From: Spirochaetia bacterium
GTDB taxonomy: Bacteria; Spirochaetota; Spirochaetia; Treponematales; Breznakiellaceae
Assembly (NCBI GenBank): GCA_026002025.1
Contig: BOAU01000026.1
Span: 1 to 23,584, forward strand
Reading direction: 5' to 3'
DNA length: 23,584 nucleotides
The translations under genes and the position numbers were made by a program. Under the pieces are notes generated by a model. It had not been told where the DNA came from. It saw nothing but the letters and a program-made list of their open reading frames with translations, and searched no databases. Below are positions 1 to 6,759 of this stretch, one piece after another (position 1 is the first letter of the stretch; every line of letters starts with the position of its first letter).

Positions 1-2
1 CT

Positions 3-65
3 ATTCATCGGGCCGTTAACTCCATGTTGGCCGCCCACCAAGCCAAGCTTCGTACCAAGGCTTAA
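3..65 (+). CDS. C-terminal 20 residues of a protein, probably an IS transposase or helper (partial)
   Basis: The frame is open from the window edge and ends at TAA 63-65. It encodes a basic, alanine-rich tail ending HQAKLRTKA. Its stop codon runs directly into the first of two near-identical 26-27 bp repeats, as when the last gene of an insertion sequence abuts the element's terminus. With only 20 residues the protein cannot be identified; an IS21-type IstB or IstA tail is a guess from the repeat arrangement. A chance open frame at the edge is possible. Confidence 0.3.
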   Translation: MHRAVNSMLAAHQAKLRTKA

Positions 66-124
66 AGGTACATTTTTGAAATGAGGCACCCATAGCTGAA
101 AGGTACATTTCTAAATGAGGCACC
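64..124 (+). repeat. Pair of direct repeats, probable right end of an insertion sequence
   Basis: AAAGGTACATTT is followed by TTGAAATGAGGCACC at 64-90, and by CTAAATGAGGCACC at 99-124. The copies are 27 and 26 bp, differ by about one base plus a 1-bp indel, and are separated by 8 bp. Multiple subterminal repeats at element ends are known for IS21-family elements (and Tn7-like ones). The matching left end would lie outside the window, so this remains a proposal. Confidence 0.5.
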
Positions 125-141
125 ACGTTGAGGACTAACCC

Positions 142-852
142 ATGAACAATAACTTTTTAATCATCATCAAGCGCATCATCGCCGAGCAGGGCGAAGGCAT
201 ACTCGGCGAACCGGGGCGGCTTAAGGGCTATGTAAAGGATTATGCAAAAAACGAGCCCAAGCCTCTGCGTGTCGCGTTTGGGCGTTGTATCGAAAATGGC
301 GCGTATAATGCGCTTAAAATCGCGCAGGACAAAGCGGCGGTAAAGGCAGCTATCGCGCAAAGGGTGAATAGCAGTGAAGGCTTGGACCTTGCACTGTGTA
401 ATGAAGCGCTTGACGTGCTGGAAGCCGCGCTGTTCGGCAGAGTGTCGTCACTGCCGCCGGCTTTGCAATACCGGCAGCCGGTGCGTCAGCAGCCGCAAAC
501 AGCGTATGTGCCGCCCTCCGTGCCGCAAAATCAACCGCCGGTGTATATACAACCAGTAGTGTATGTACAGCAAAATCAGAGCGCTCCTCAACACGCAGTC
601 AAAAAAGGCGGTCTGTGGACAGCGGTACTGGTGCTAAACATTCTGGGCTTTAACTGGGTATCACGTTTTATTACCGGGCACATAGGTACCGGAATATTAG
701 TGCTTTTGCTGGATATTATATCCCTGGGAACCCTCGAAATAGGAATTGGCATCGCCGGAATCCTGGTTGGGCTCATCATCTGGATAGTGGATCTTGTAAA
801 AATTGGCGGCAAAAAATGGCAAATGGCGGATGGAACCTATTTAGCGCCATAA
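142..852 (+). CDS. Membrane protein with shared N-terminal module and TM2-like domain (array gene 1)
   Basis: 236 aa. Residues 1-95 are the helical module repeated in the next two genes (pattern FL-II-KRI-AEQGEGIL-P-RLK...VKDYAK-EPK..R.AFGRCIE.G.Y..LK, then GL-LCN-ALD-LEAA). I cannot name this family; it resembles short N-terminal adaptor modules that sit before varied domains in bacteria. Residues 106-148 are a Pro/Gln-rich linker. Residues 158-232 hold two or three hydrophobic segments with a GHIGTGIL motif and an IIWIVDLVKIGGKKW...DGTYL ending, which fits a TM2-type domain (inference). There is no signal peptide, so the module should be cytoplasmic. GAGGA lies 8 nt before ATG 142. The next gene starts 10 nt downstream, suggesting an operon. 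Function unknown. Confidence 0.85.
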   Translation: MNNNFLIIIKRIIAEQGEGILGEPGRLKGYVKDYAKNEPKPLRVAFGRCIENGAYNALKIAQDKAAVKAAIAQRVNSSEGLDLALCNEALDVLEAALFGRVSSLPPALQYRQPVRQQPQTAYVPPSVPQNQPPVYIQPVVYVQQNQSAPQHAVKKGGLWTAVLVLNILGFNWVSRFITGHIGTGILVLLLDIISLGTLEIGIGIAGILVGLIIWIVDLVKIGGKKWQMADGTYLAP

Positions 853-862
853 GGACTAACCC

Positions 863-2302
863 ATGAACACCAACCTTTTGGCCATCATTAAGCGTATCGT
901 TGCCGAACAGGGGGAGGGCATCCTCGCCGACCCGCAGCGGCTCAAAGCCATTGTGAAGGACTACGCAAAGGATGAACCCAAAGAAGATCGCGTCGCCTTT
1001 GGGCGCTGCATCGAAGCGGGCTGCTATAGTGAATTAAAGAAAGCAACAACAACGGAAGCCCGCCTGCGTTTCAAGGTGGCGCTTGCGCGGCAGTTGCAAA
1101 AAATAACAGGGCTTGACAGCGGGCTTTGTAACGGCGCTTTGGACGTGCTGGATGCGGTAGTACCCCTGGCACAACCATCAGTGCGGCGGCGAAAAATACG
1201 CGGTAAGATACTCCTCGCGGCGGGTTGTGTGCTGGTGGTCGGTCTTGGTGTCCTTTACGCGGTGACGCACCGCCCGCTAAAATCTGCGGAACCTCTGGAA
1301 GTCGAAGCCCCGATAAAACTTGACGCCCACAGTAACATCATTTTTACCCAGGAGAAAAATTATGACGCCCTCATAAACGGGAACCTCGCGTTAACCCTCA
1401 ATGATGTTAAAACAGTACAAAAGTACATTACAGAGAATTTTCCGGATTTTGATTTTGAAGAAAAAGGCTATGAAACCGATGACTATCGGAATGAACTACT
1501 GGTAAAGGATTTTAGTGAAAATCCACAGGTTATGAATATTTACTTGACCGGTGTTAAAGAAATGGCGGGGTTTTCATCGACCTATGCTCATTTGCGTAGA
1601 GATGATGATACTGCCGATTTAAGCCATTATTTTTTGAGTATGGATCAAGAGTTTTCTGATACGTCAGGTTTTGAATACTATAATGGACGTTATGGCTTAA
1701 CAAGCAAGGTTGATGATAAAATAACCAGTATAAGCGTATATAGATATTTATACATAGATACCGATGAACCGTATTGGATAATAAGATGGAATGACGATAT
1801 TTCCGCACAAGAGCGCTTTACGCTTCTGAAGGATTTTCTCAATGTATTAAGTTACACAAAAGTATACCAAAATCTTGGCCGTGATTTTTTTAGGGACATA
1901 CATACAGGTATAGAGCAACATCAAACAGTAGCGGACATAAGGAATGCCAAACCGCCCGTTGTTGTGAAACCGGCAGTGGTAAGAAGGCCGGATCCCGTAC
2001 CCTCTGTTGAAACCCGGATAAAGCAGGCGTTGGTACAAACAAAGGAACAAGTACGCGATGTTAACAGGGACGGAAAGATAAACTGTATCGACTATACCGT
2101 TACATTTTATAGTATCTACGGACCGGAAGCAAAGATGATGCGGATTTATAACAATGATATGAACCATTTATTTATTCGTGTAGGCGGCAGAGATATAGAA
2201 CCACAACGCCTTGATGGTTCGATGGAGAACGCATGGGGCAGTAGGTATAAACCGGGTGAATCATGGGACGAAACCTATGAATGGAGTCAATATGCATACT
2301 AA
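863..2302 (+). CDS. Shared N-terminal module, one TM helix and a Cys/His ectodomain (array gene 2)
   Basis: 479 aa. Residues 1-100 are the shared module, very close to array gene 3. A basic stretch (RRRKIRGK) precedes one TM helix at about 115-135, so the module is predicted inside and the remaining ~340 residues outside the inner membrane. The ectodomain is AT-richer and unrelated to the neighbours. Near its end, residues 399-410 form an EF-hand-like loop (D-x-N-x-D-G-x-I-x-x-x-D). Cys408 inside that loop begins CIDYxxxFY, followed by NH435LF and D444-IEP. This order matches the Cys-His-Asp core of transglutaminase-like proteins, compactly arranged; activity is inferred. AAGGA is 8 nt before the ATG. 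The gene spacing (10 nt upstream, 18 nt downstream) indicates one transcript with its neighbours. Confidence 0.85.
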   Translation: MNTNLLAIIKRIVAEQGEGILADPQRLKAIVKDYAKDEPKEDRVAFGRCIEAGCYSELKKATTTEARLRFKVALARQLQKITGLDSGLCNGALDVLDAVVPLAQPSVRRRKIRGKILLAAGCVLVVGLGVLYAVTHRPLKSAEPLEVEAPIKLDAHSNIIFTQEKNYDALINGNLALTLNDVKTVQKYITENFPDFDFEEKGYETDDYRNELLVKDFSENPQVMNIYLTGVKEMAGFSSTYAHLRRDDDTADLSHYFLSMDQEFSDTSGFEYYNGRYGLTSKVDDKITSISVYRYLYIDTDEPYWIIRWNDDISAQERFTLLKDFLNVLSYTKVYQNLGRDFFRDIHTGIEQHQTVADIRNAKPPVVVKPAVVRRPDPVPSVETRIKQALVQTKEQVRDVNRDGKINCIDYTVTFYSIYGPEAKMMRIYNNDMNHLFIRVGGRDIEPQRLDGSMENAWGSRYKPGESWDETYEWSQYAY

Positions 2303-2320
2303 AAATCATAAGGAGACTGT

Positions 2321-3526
2321 ATGAACAACAACTTTCTGAACATCGTAAAGCGTATCGTTGCCGAGCAGGGTGAAGGCATCCTCGCCGACCCCCAGCGGCT
2401 CAAAAGCATTGTGAAGGACTACGCGAAGGACGAACCCAAAGAAGATCGCGTTGCCTTTGGGCGGTGCATTGAGGTGGGTTGCTATGCCGAGCTGAAACGC
2501 GCTGCAACACAGCAGGAACGAATTCGGATAAAACCTGAGCTTTCCCGGCGTGTAGCGTCTGCTTCGGGAGTTGACCCGGCGCACTGCGCCGCCGCGCTCG
2601 ATATACTCGAAGCGGCAATCAGCCCAGCGCCGCAGTCAAAGCCGTTGCGGTCATCCGCTTTCACATCCGGCGGGGCGGCAAAGTTAAGCCGGAAAACAAT
2701 TATGTTTGGCATTGCCGGCGGAATCGGCGCGTTTATTGGCGAACTGATTTATAACGGATCAAATATTTTCGACCTGTTCGAACAAACCTTTTGGGGAAAC
2801 ACGGTTAAAATGTCAATCTGGGCTGGCATCATCAGTCTTTGTGTATCTATCGGATTGGTAGCGGTACAATACTTCTATCAAAAAAGAATGCCCGATAAGA
2901 AAGCTCTTACACCACTTGTATTGGGAATAATTACCGGCGCATTAACGGGCGGCTTTGCACAAATTCTATTCGGAATTACTCAAAATATTTCACCAATAGT
3001 TAAAACCGTAAGCAATGCACTTTGCTGGGGGATTTTTGGCTGGGGTCTCGGTTGGGGCGTTTCGTTTTTTGTTCCAAATTTTCCGGTAAAACGTGCCATG
3101 CTTGCGGGTCTTTTGGGCGGCACCATCGGCGGTGCAATTTATGTCGCGCTGCTTTCGTCAGGCACAAGTACCGGCGGCATCCTTGGCGTTATCGTACTCG
3201 GCGCTGCGATAGGTCTGGCCATCTCCTACATTGAAGAAGCGTTACGCGAAGCATGGCTCACCATCATCTGGGGGCCGAAGGAAACAACCACCGTCGCCCT
3301 CGGTGTTAAACCGGTGAGCTTCGGTTCCTCACGGGAGGCGGATGTATATCTGCCCCAGAAGCGGGGTGAGCGGCCCGTGTTGCCAATCCGCGCCATAGTC
3401 AAAATCGAAAACGGTAAAATTGTAATGGAAGACCGGCTGACCAATCAACGCGGTGAATTACACGGCGGCGATAAAATAGATTTTGGCAGGGTCAGCATTG
3501 TGGTACATATTAAAGGCAAAACTTAA
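2321..3526 (+). CDS. Shared N-terminal module, multi-TM region and FHA-like C-terminus (array gene 3)
   Basis: 401 aa. Residues 1-97 repeat the module of array genes 1 and 2 and are nearly identical to gene 2 over the first ~50 residues. A short linker is followed, at about 125-305, by six or seven glycine-rich hydrophobic segments (for example GLLGGTIGGAIYVALL). The last ~85 residues contain VSFGSSREADVYLP, then VKIENGKIVMEDRLTNQRGEL and a closing GDKIDFGRVSIVVH. That layout resembles a forkhead-associated beta-sandwich (G-S-R pocket, then N near the end), a phosphothreonine-binding fold; binding is inferred. AAGGAGA precedes ATG 2321 at good spacing. Membrane plus FHA-like architecture suggests a signalling or scaffolding role, but nothing nearby (kinase or phosphatase) confirms it. 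Confidence 0.85.
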   Translation: MNNNFLNIVKRIVAEQGEGILADPQRLKSIVKDYAKDEPKEDRVAFGRCIEVGCYAELKRAATQQERIRIKPELSRRVASASGVDPAHCAAALDILEAAISPAPQSKPLRSSAFTSGGAAKLSRKTIMFGIAGGIGAFIGELIYNGSNIFDLFEQTFWGNTVKMSIWAGIISLCVSIGLVAVQYFYQKRMPDKKALTPLVLGIITGALTGGFAQILFGITQNISPIVKTVSNALCWGIFGWGLGWGVSFFVPNFPVKRAMLAGLLGGTIGGAIYVALLSSGTSTGGILGVIVLGAAIGLAISYIEEALREAWLTIIWGPKETTTVALGVKPVSFGSSREADVYLPQKRGERPVLPIRAIVKIENGKIVMEDRLTNQRGELHGGDKIDFGRVSIVVHIKGKT

Positions 3527-3537
3527 GGGAAAATAAC

Positions 3538-3636
3538 ATGGATCAGCAGTTTGCCAACATCATTCAAAAACTCATAAGAAAAAGACTTGACCAAATAAAA
3601 AAATATACCATAATAAATAAAGTAGTTATTTCGTAA
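3538..3636 (+). pseudogene. Stub of a fourth module gene
   Basis: A 32-codon frame with start (ATG 3538), an upstream AAGGGA and stop at 3634 encodes MDQQFANIIQKLI followed by a lysine/isoleucine-rich AT-rich tail. The first 13 residues align with the start of the shared module (MNNNFLNIVKRIV in array gene 3), and then similarity stops abruptly. The position, 11 nt after array gene 3, fits a fourth array member whose body was deleted. It could still be translated as a tiny peptide or serve only to couple ribosomes to the next gene. Confidence 0.55.
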
Positions 3637-3648
3637 AGGAGAATTATT

Positions 3649-4221
3649 ATGAAAACAGTAACGATGATATTTGTATCTCTTGGTTTTTTACTAATAATTA
3701 ATGGTTGTGGTTCAATCCCATCAACATCTTATTCAGCAAAAGAAAACAATGGCACTACACAACAACCTCTTGATGGCCTTACAGGAAGTCGGCTATGGAA
3801 CATAGAAGAACTTGCAAATGTTATGGTAGAAGACCTTTTTGCTGAACAGGATGGTTACGCTTTGGTTTCCGGGACGACATTAAAATATTATTTATACAAC
3901 CTTCATAATGTTTATGACAATTTGACGAAATCTTTTGCCTGGAAAGGTGCGTTTGATACTGATAGTTTTTTCTATGCAGCTATAGAGCGCTATCTTGATA
4001 ATATAGGCTATGTTACTGATTATGACAGTCACCGTATTATAGAGCCAAACAGGGATCTTGCTGCGTCAGTTATTCAGCTCATGTATAGATATAACTCTGA
4101 CACATCTTTAACTTTTATAGTGGATGATAAAGGAGTCATTTCTTACTATGTTGTTAATAGTGAAAATGGTCGTGGTGGACATAGAACAGATATGTTTATC
4201 GTCAAAAAAATTGATAACTAA
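3649..4221 (+). CDS. Predicted lipoprotein of unknown function
   Basis: 190 aa. A signal peptide of about 19 residues ends in a lipobox-like I-I-N-G-Cys, predicting signal-peptidase II cleavage and lipid attachment at Cys20. The mature part starts with a Ser/Thr/Gln-rich stretch and then a mixed alpha/beta region without a motif I recognise. A strong AAGGAG sits 8 nt before ATG 3649, only 12 nt after the stub of the fourth module gene, so it probably belongs to the same transcript. The composition is AT-rich, like the C-terminal parts of the array genes and unlike the housekeeping genes to the right. No function assigned. Confidence 0.75.
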   Translation: MKTVTMIFVSLGFLLIINGCGSIPSTSYSAKENNGTTQQPLDGLTGSRLWNIEELANVMVEDLFAEQDGYALVSGTTLKYYLYNLHNVYDNLTKSFAWKGAFDTDSFFYAAIERYLDNIGYVTDYDSHRIIEPNRDLAASVIQLMYRYNSDTSLTFIVDDKGVISYYVVNSENGRGGHRTDMFIVKKIDN

Positions 4222-4340
4222 ATTCTCCACAAGACACCACGGGATGAGTTGAGGCTGGCGACCAAATGCCTGCAAAATTAATGGGAGAAGGAAGACCTTA
4301 CTAGTATCAAACACCAGATTGTCCAAAAAGGTGAGAAAAT

Positions 4341-4664
4341 ATGTATATTTTCATTATAATAAACGATACTGTTTCTCGTTATCTGCGTAAGTATAACATT
4401 GAGCCTTGTTCAACCGCTCTGCGTTTTGAGCTAATAGATAATATTTGCTCACTCGGACAAGAGAAAAGTACAAAAAGAAGTATAAAGAACGATGGCGATC
4501 CATTAAGTAAATTACAGGAACTTACCGAATTCGCAAGAACTGTCCGTAACTACTTTGAAAAAACTATCAAGCGGCAGGCAAACCGGCTTACTGCGGACAA
4601 CAATATTACCGACACAGAATTACAAACCTTTACTATTGAGGATTTGTTTGATGGTAAAGAATAA
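4341..4664 (+). CDS. Small protein of unknown function
   Basis: 107 aa, no signal peptide or membrane helix. The N-terminal ~30 residues are predicted beta then helix (MYIFIIINDTVSRYLRKY), the middle is charged (SLGQEKSTKRSIKNDGDP), and a long helix follows with an acidic tail (TFTIEDLFDGKE). AAGGTGAG precedes ATG 4341 at suitable spacing. Nothing recognisable; the acidic tail could be a partner-binding segment. It sits between the lipoprotein and the barrel/transglutaminase-like gene (22 nt to the latter), so co-expression is likely. The 119 nt before it hold no gene I can support. Confidence 0.6.
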   Translation: MYIFIIINDTVSRYLRKYNIEPCSTALRFELIDNICSLGQEKSTKRSIKNDGDPLSKLQELTEFARTVRNYFEKTIKRQANRLTADNNITDTELQTFTIEDLFDGKE

Positions 4665-4686
4665 GTTGACCCGGGAGAAATGAAGA

Positions 4687-5916
4687 ATGAGAAAAATAAT
4701 GCTTTTAACACTGTTAATATTTTCGATGCAGCCTTTATTTGCACAATTCAATGATAATGATTATACGAATATGATAGAAATTGGCGGAATCGGTACAAAT
4801 GAAAATGATTTTTCACTGGATTTAAGTTATAGCTGGATCTATTATATGGGACTATGGGGCAACATCGCGTTAAGACCTGAGATGCAAATAAGGGATTCTG
4901 CGATAGAACCTGCCCTAAATTTAGGTGTGGCTTTACTGTATGGGTATGATTTTGGCCGTTCCTTTCATATATTTCCTTATGCCGGAATATCAGCAAATTG
5001 GCTTTCGGGCTATGCTGCTGCCTACGATGTATATCAGAATGATGTTGGATGGAAATTTACTACAAATGCAGTGTTTGGAGCTAAAATATTTTTTGATTGG
5101 TTTGGAATATATGGTGAATATAAGTATAATTTATTAAGAAATGATGATAACCGATTGTCTTTTGGAATTACTTTAGCGTTTGGTGATTCTTATATCCCAC
5201 AGCCGCCGGCGCCAACTCCAAAACCCGCGCCAGAACCTAAGCCGCAGCCGCAATTTGTATATCATCCAACTATTTCTTCTGAAGAACTTGCGAAAGTTGA
5301 ATTATCGTATCAGAGTACTATTAGAGATATTGAACAACAAGGAAGAAGGATAAGAATAGACTCTTACCCGGCCAGAAATACTTTTATACAAAAATATCAA
5401 GGCTATCCGGATATTAATTCAGTAAGTAATGTAAAAAACACCAAATTGCCTTATTATTACTATAATAGTACATCGGAAAAACAAATCGTTGCAATGGCTA
5501 AAAGTGAGCCAAATAAGTTTATGAAAGTTCGTATAATACATGATTGGGTGGCAGATATATTTGCTTATGATAACGATTATTTAGAATGGATGAAGTATAG
5601 CAATAGAAATCATGAGTATACTTTAGGTGAAATAATTGAGAGGGAACGGGGGGTTTGTTTAGAGTATGCTATCCTATTTTATAATTTAGCAATGGCAGCA
5701 GGAATTGATACTTATTTAATAAGCGACCACTCAAAACCTGGTATTGGACATGCTTATAATATGGTTATGATTGATGGAACTGGTTATATAATAGACACTA
5801 CATGGGATTCAGGTAATCAAGTTATGTATAACAGATATATAAAGCAGGAAAAAATGAACAGTAAAGATTATTTTATGCCAGGTATATCTCAATCCTATAG
5901 GTTAAGAACTTGGTAA
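4687..5916 (+). CDS. Outer-membrane barrel-like protein fused to a transglutaminase-like domain
   Basis: 409 aa. A signal peptide (~1-19, ending LFAQ) predicts export. Residues ~25-165 alternate aromatic and polar positions with short turns (SLDLSYSWIYYMGLWGNIAL, FGIYGEYKYNLL, LSFGITLAFG), as in a small outer-membrane beta-barrel. A Pro-rich linker (APTPKPAPEPKPQP) follows. The C-terminal ~200 residues contain a transglutaminase-like core: Cys324 in GVCLEYA, His355 in GHAYNMV and Asp370 in IDTTWD, the order expected of the Cys-His-Asp triad. In secreted bacterial proteins this fold serves as peptidase, amidase or cross-linker. GGGAGA lies upstream of ATG 4687. After the stop another frame reads VNEWPYDNADVPD, so the 3' end may be frameshifted. 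Domain call sound; substrate unknown. Confidence 0.8.
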   Translation: MRKIMLLTLLIFSMQPLFAQFNDNDYTNMIEIGGIGTNENDFSLDLSYSWIYYMGLWGNIALRPEMQIRDSAIEPALNLGVALLYGYDFGRSFHIFPYAGISANWLSGYAAAYDVYQNDVGWKFTTNAVFGAKIFFDWFGIYGEYKYNLLRNDDNRLSFGITLAFGDSYIPQPPAPTPKPAPEPKPQPQFVYHPTISSEELAKVELSYQSTIRDIEQQGRRIRIDSYPARNTFIQKYQGYPDINSVSNVKNTKLPYYYYNSTSEKQIVAMAKSEPNKFMKVRIIHDWVADIFAYDNDYLEWMKYSNRNHEYTLGEIIERERGVCLEYAILFYNLAMAAGIDTYLISDHSKPGIGHAYNMVMIDGTGYIIDTTWDSGNQVMYNRYIKQEKMNSKDYFMPGISQSYRLRTW

Positions 5917-5991
5917 ATGAATGGCCATATGATAACGCAGATGTACCTGATACCTCTGTGTGTATAAAGAACTTAAGAAGAATCGGATCCT

Positions 5992-6759
5992 TCAAAGCTG
6001 TGAAACTATATCCCACCCCACTTTCACAAAGAGCAGCGCCAGCACTCCGAGAATAAAATAACGGATCAGTTTTGCCCCCTTTTTTATTGCCAGCCCTGAC
6101 CCCAAAAAACTTCCGACAATGCTGAAGGCTCCGGCGCAGAGGCCCAGGGGCAACAGGGTACGGCCGTTCAGGAGGAACACCACGAGGGCCCCCAGGTTGG
6201 ATGCGGTGTTGACGAACTTGGCGTTCCCCGAGGCGGTGCGGGGATCGAGCTTGACCAGTCCCGTGTAGAGCAGGATGAGGAAGGTGCCGGTGCCGGGACC
6301 GAAAAAGCCGTCATAGCCCCCAATTACAAAGGAAATGATGATCGAAAAGACCAGCGCCCTCTGGCGGGGCAGGGCGGCGGCCTCATCGCTAAAGTGTTTG
6401 TTTTTGAATACGAAGAAGGCGGTCACCGGCAGTACGATGAGGAGCAGCTTTTGTAGATAAGATTCGTTAACGATCAGGGTGAGGGACGAGCCCAGACTGG
6501 AACCGATCAGCGCCGCCGCGATTGAGGGGATGCAGAGGAAAAGGTCCACGAACCGGTTCCGGTAATACCGGATCGAGGCGGTTATTGCCCCCATGGTGGA
6601 GGACAGCTTGTTGGTCCCCAGGGCAAAATGCATGGGAAGTCCCGCCAGAAGGTAGGCCGGCAGGGAGATGAGCCCCCCGCCCCCGGCGATGGAATCGACA
6701 AAGCCCGCCAGAAAGGTCAGGGGGCAGACGATGAGAAAGGCGGTAAGGGAAAGTTCCAC
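5992..6759 (-). CDS. TauE/SafE-family (YfcA-like) membrane permease
   Basis: 255 aa from GTG 6759, which overlaps the TAG stop of the upstream gene by one base (TAGTG); AGAGGCGG lies just upstream. An ORF extending further upstream is only an overlap with the neighbour's coding sequence. About eight hydrophobic segments carry family motifs: GFVDSIAGGGGLISLPAYL near the N-terminus, GTNKLSS, GGYDGFFGPGTGTFLIL in the second half, and SGNAKFVNTASN. This family exports or imports small sulfur-containing or organic anions (sulfite, sulfoacetate, taurine-linked compounds); the substrate here cannot be read. It is last in a three-gene operon and translationally coupled to the DUF115 gene. It converges on the barrel/transglutaminase-like gene, with 75 nt between. 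Confidence 0.85.
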   Translation of the reverse strand: MELSLTAFLIVCPLTFLAGFVDSIAGGGGLISLPAYLLAGLPMHFALGTNKLSSTMGAITASIRYYRNRFVDLFLCIPSIAAALIGSSLGSSLTLIVNESYLQKLLLIVLPVTAFFVFKNKHFSDEAAALPRQRALVFSIIISFVIGGYDGFFGPGTGTFLILLYTGLVKLDPRTASGNAKFVNTASNLGALVVFLLNGRTLLPLGLCAGAFSIVGSFLGSGLAIKKGAKLIRYFILGVLALLFVKVGWDIVSQL

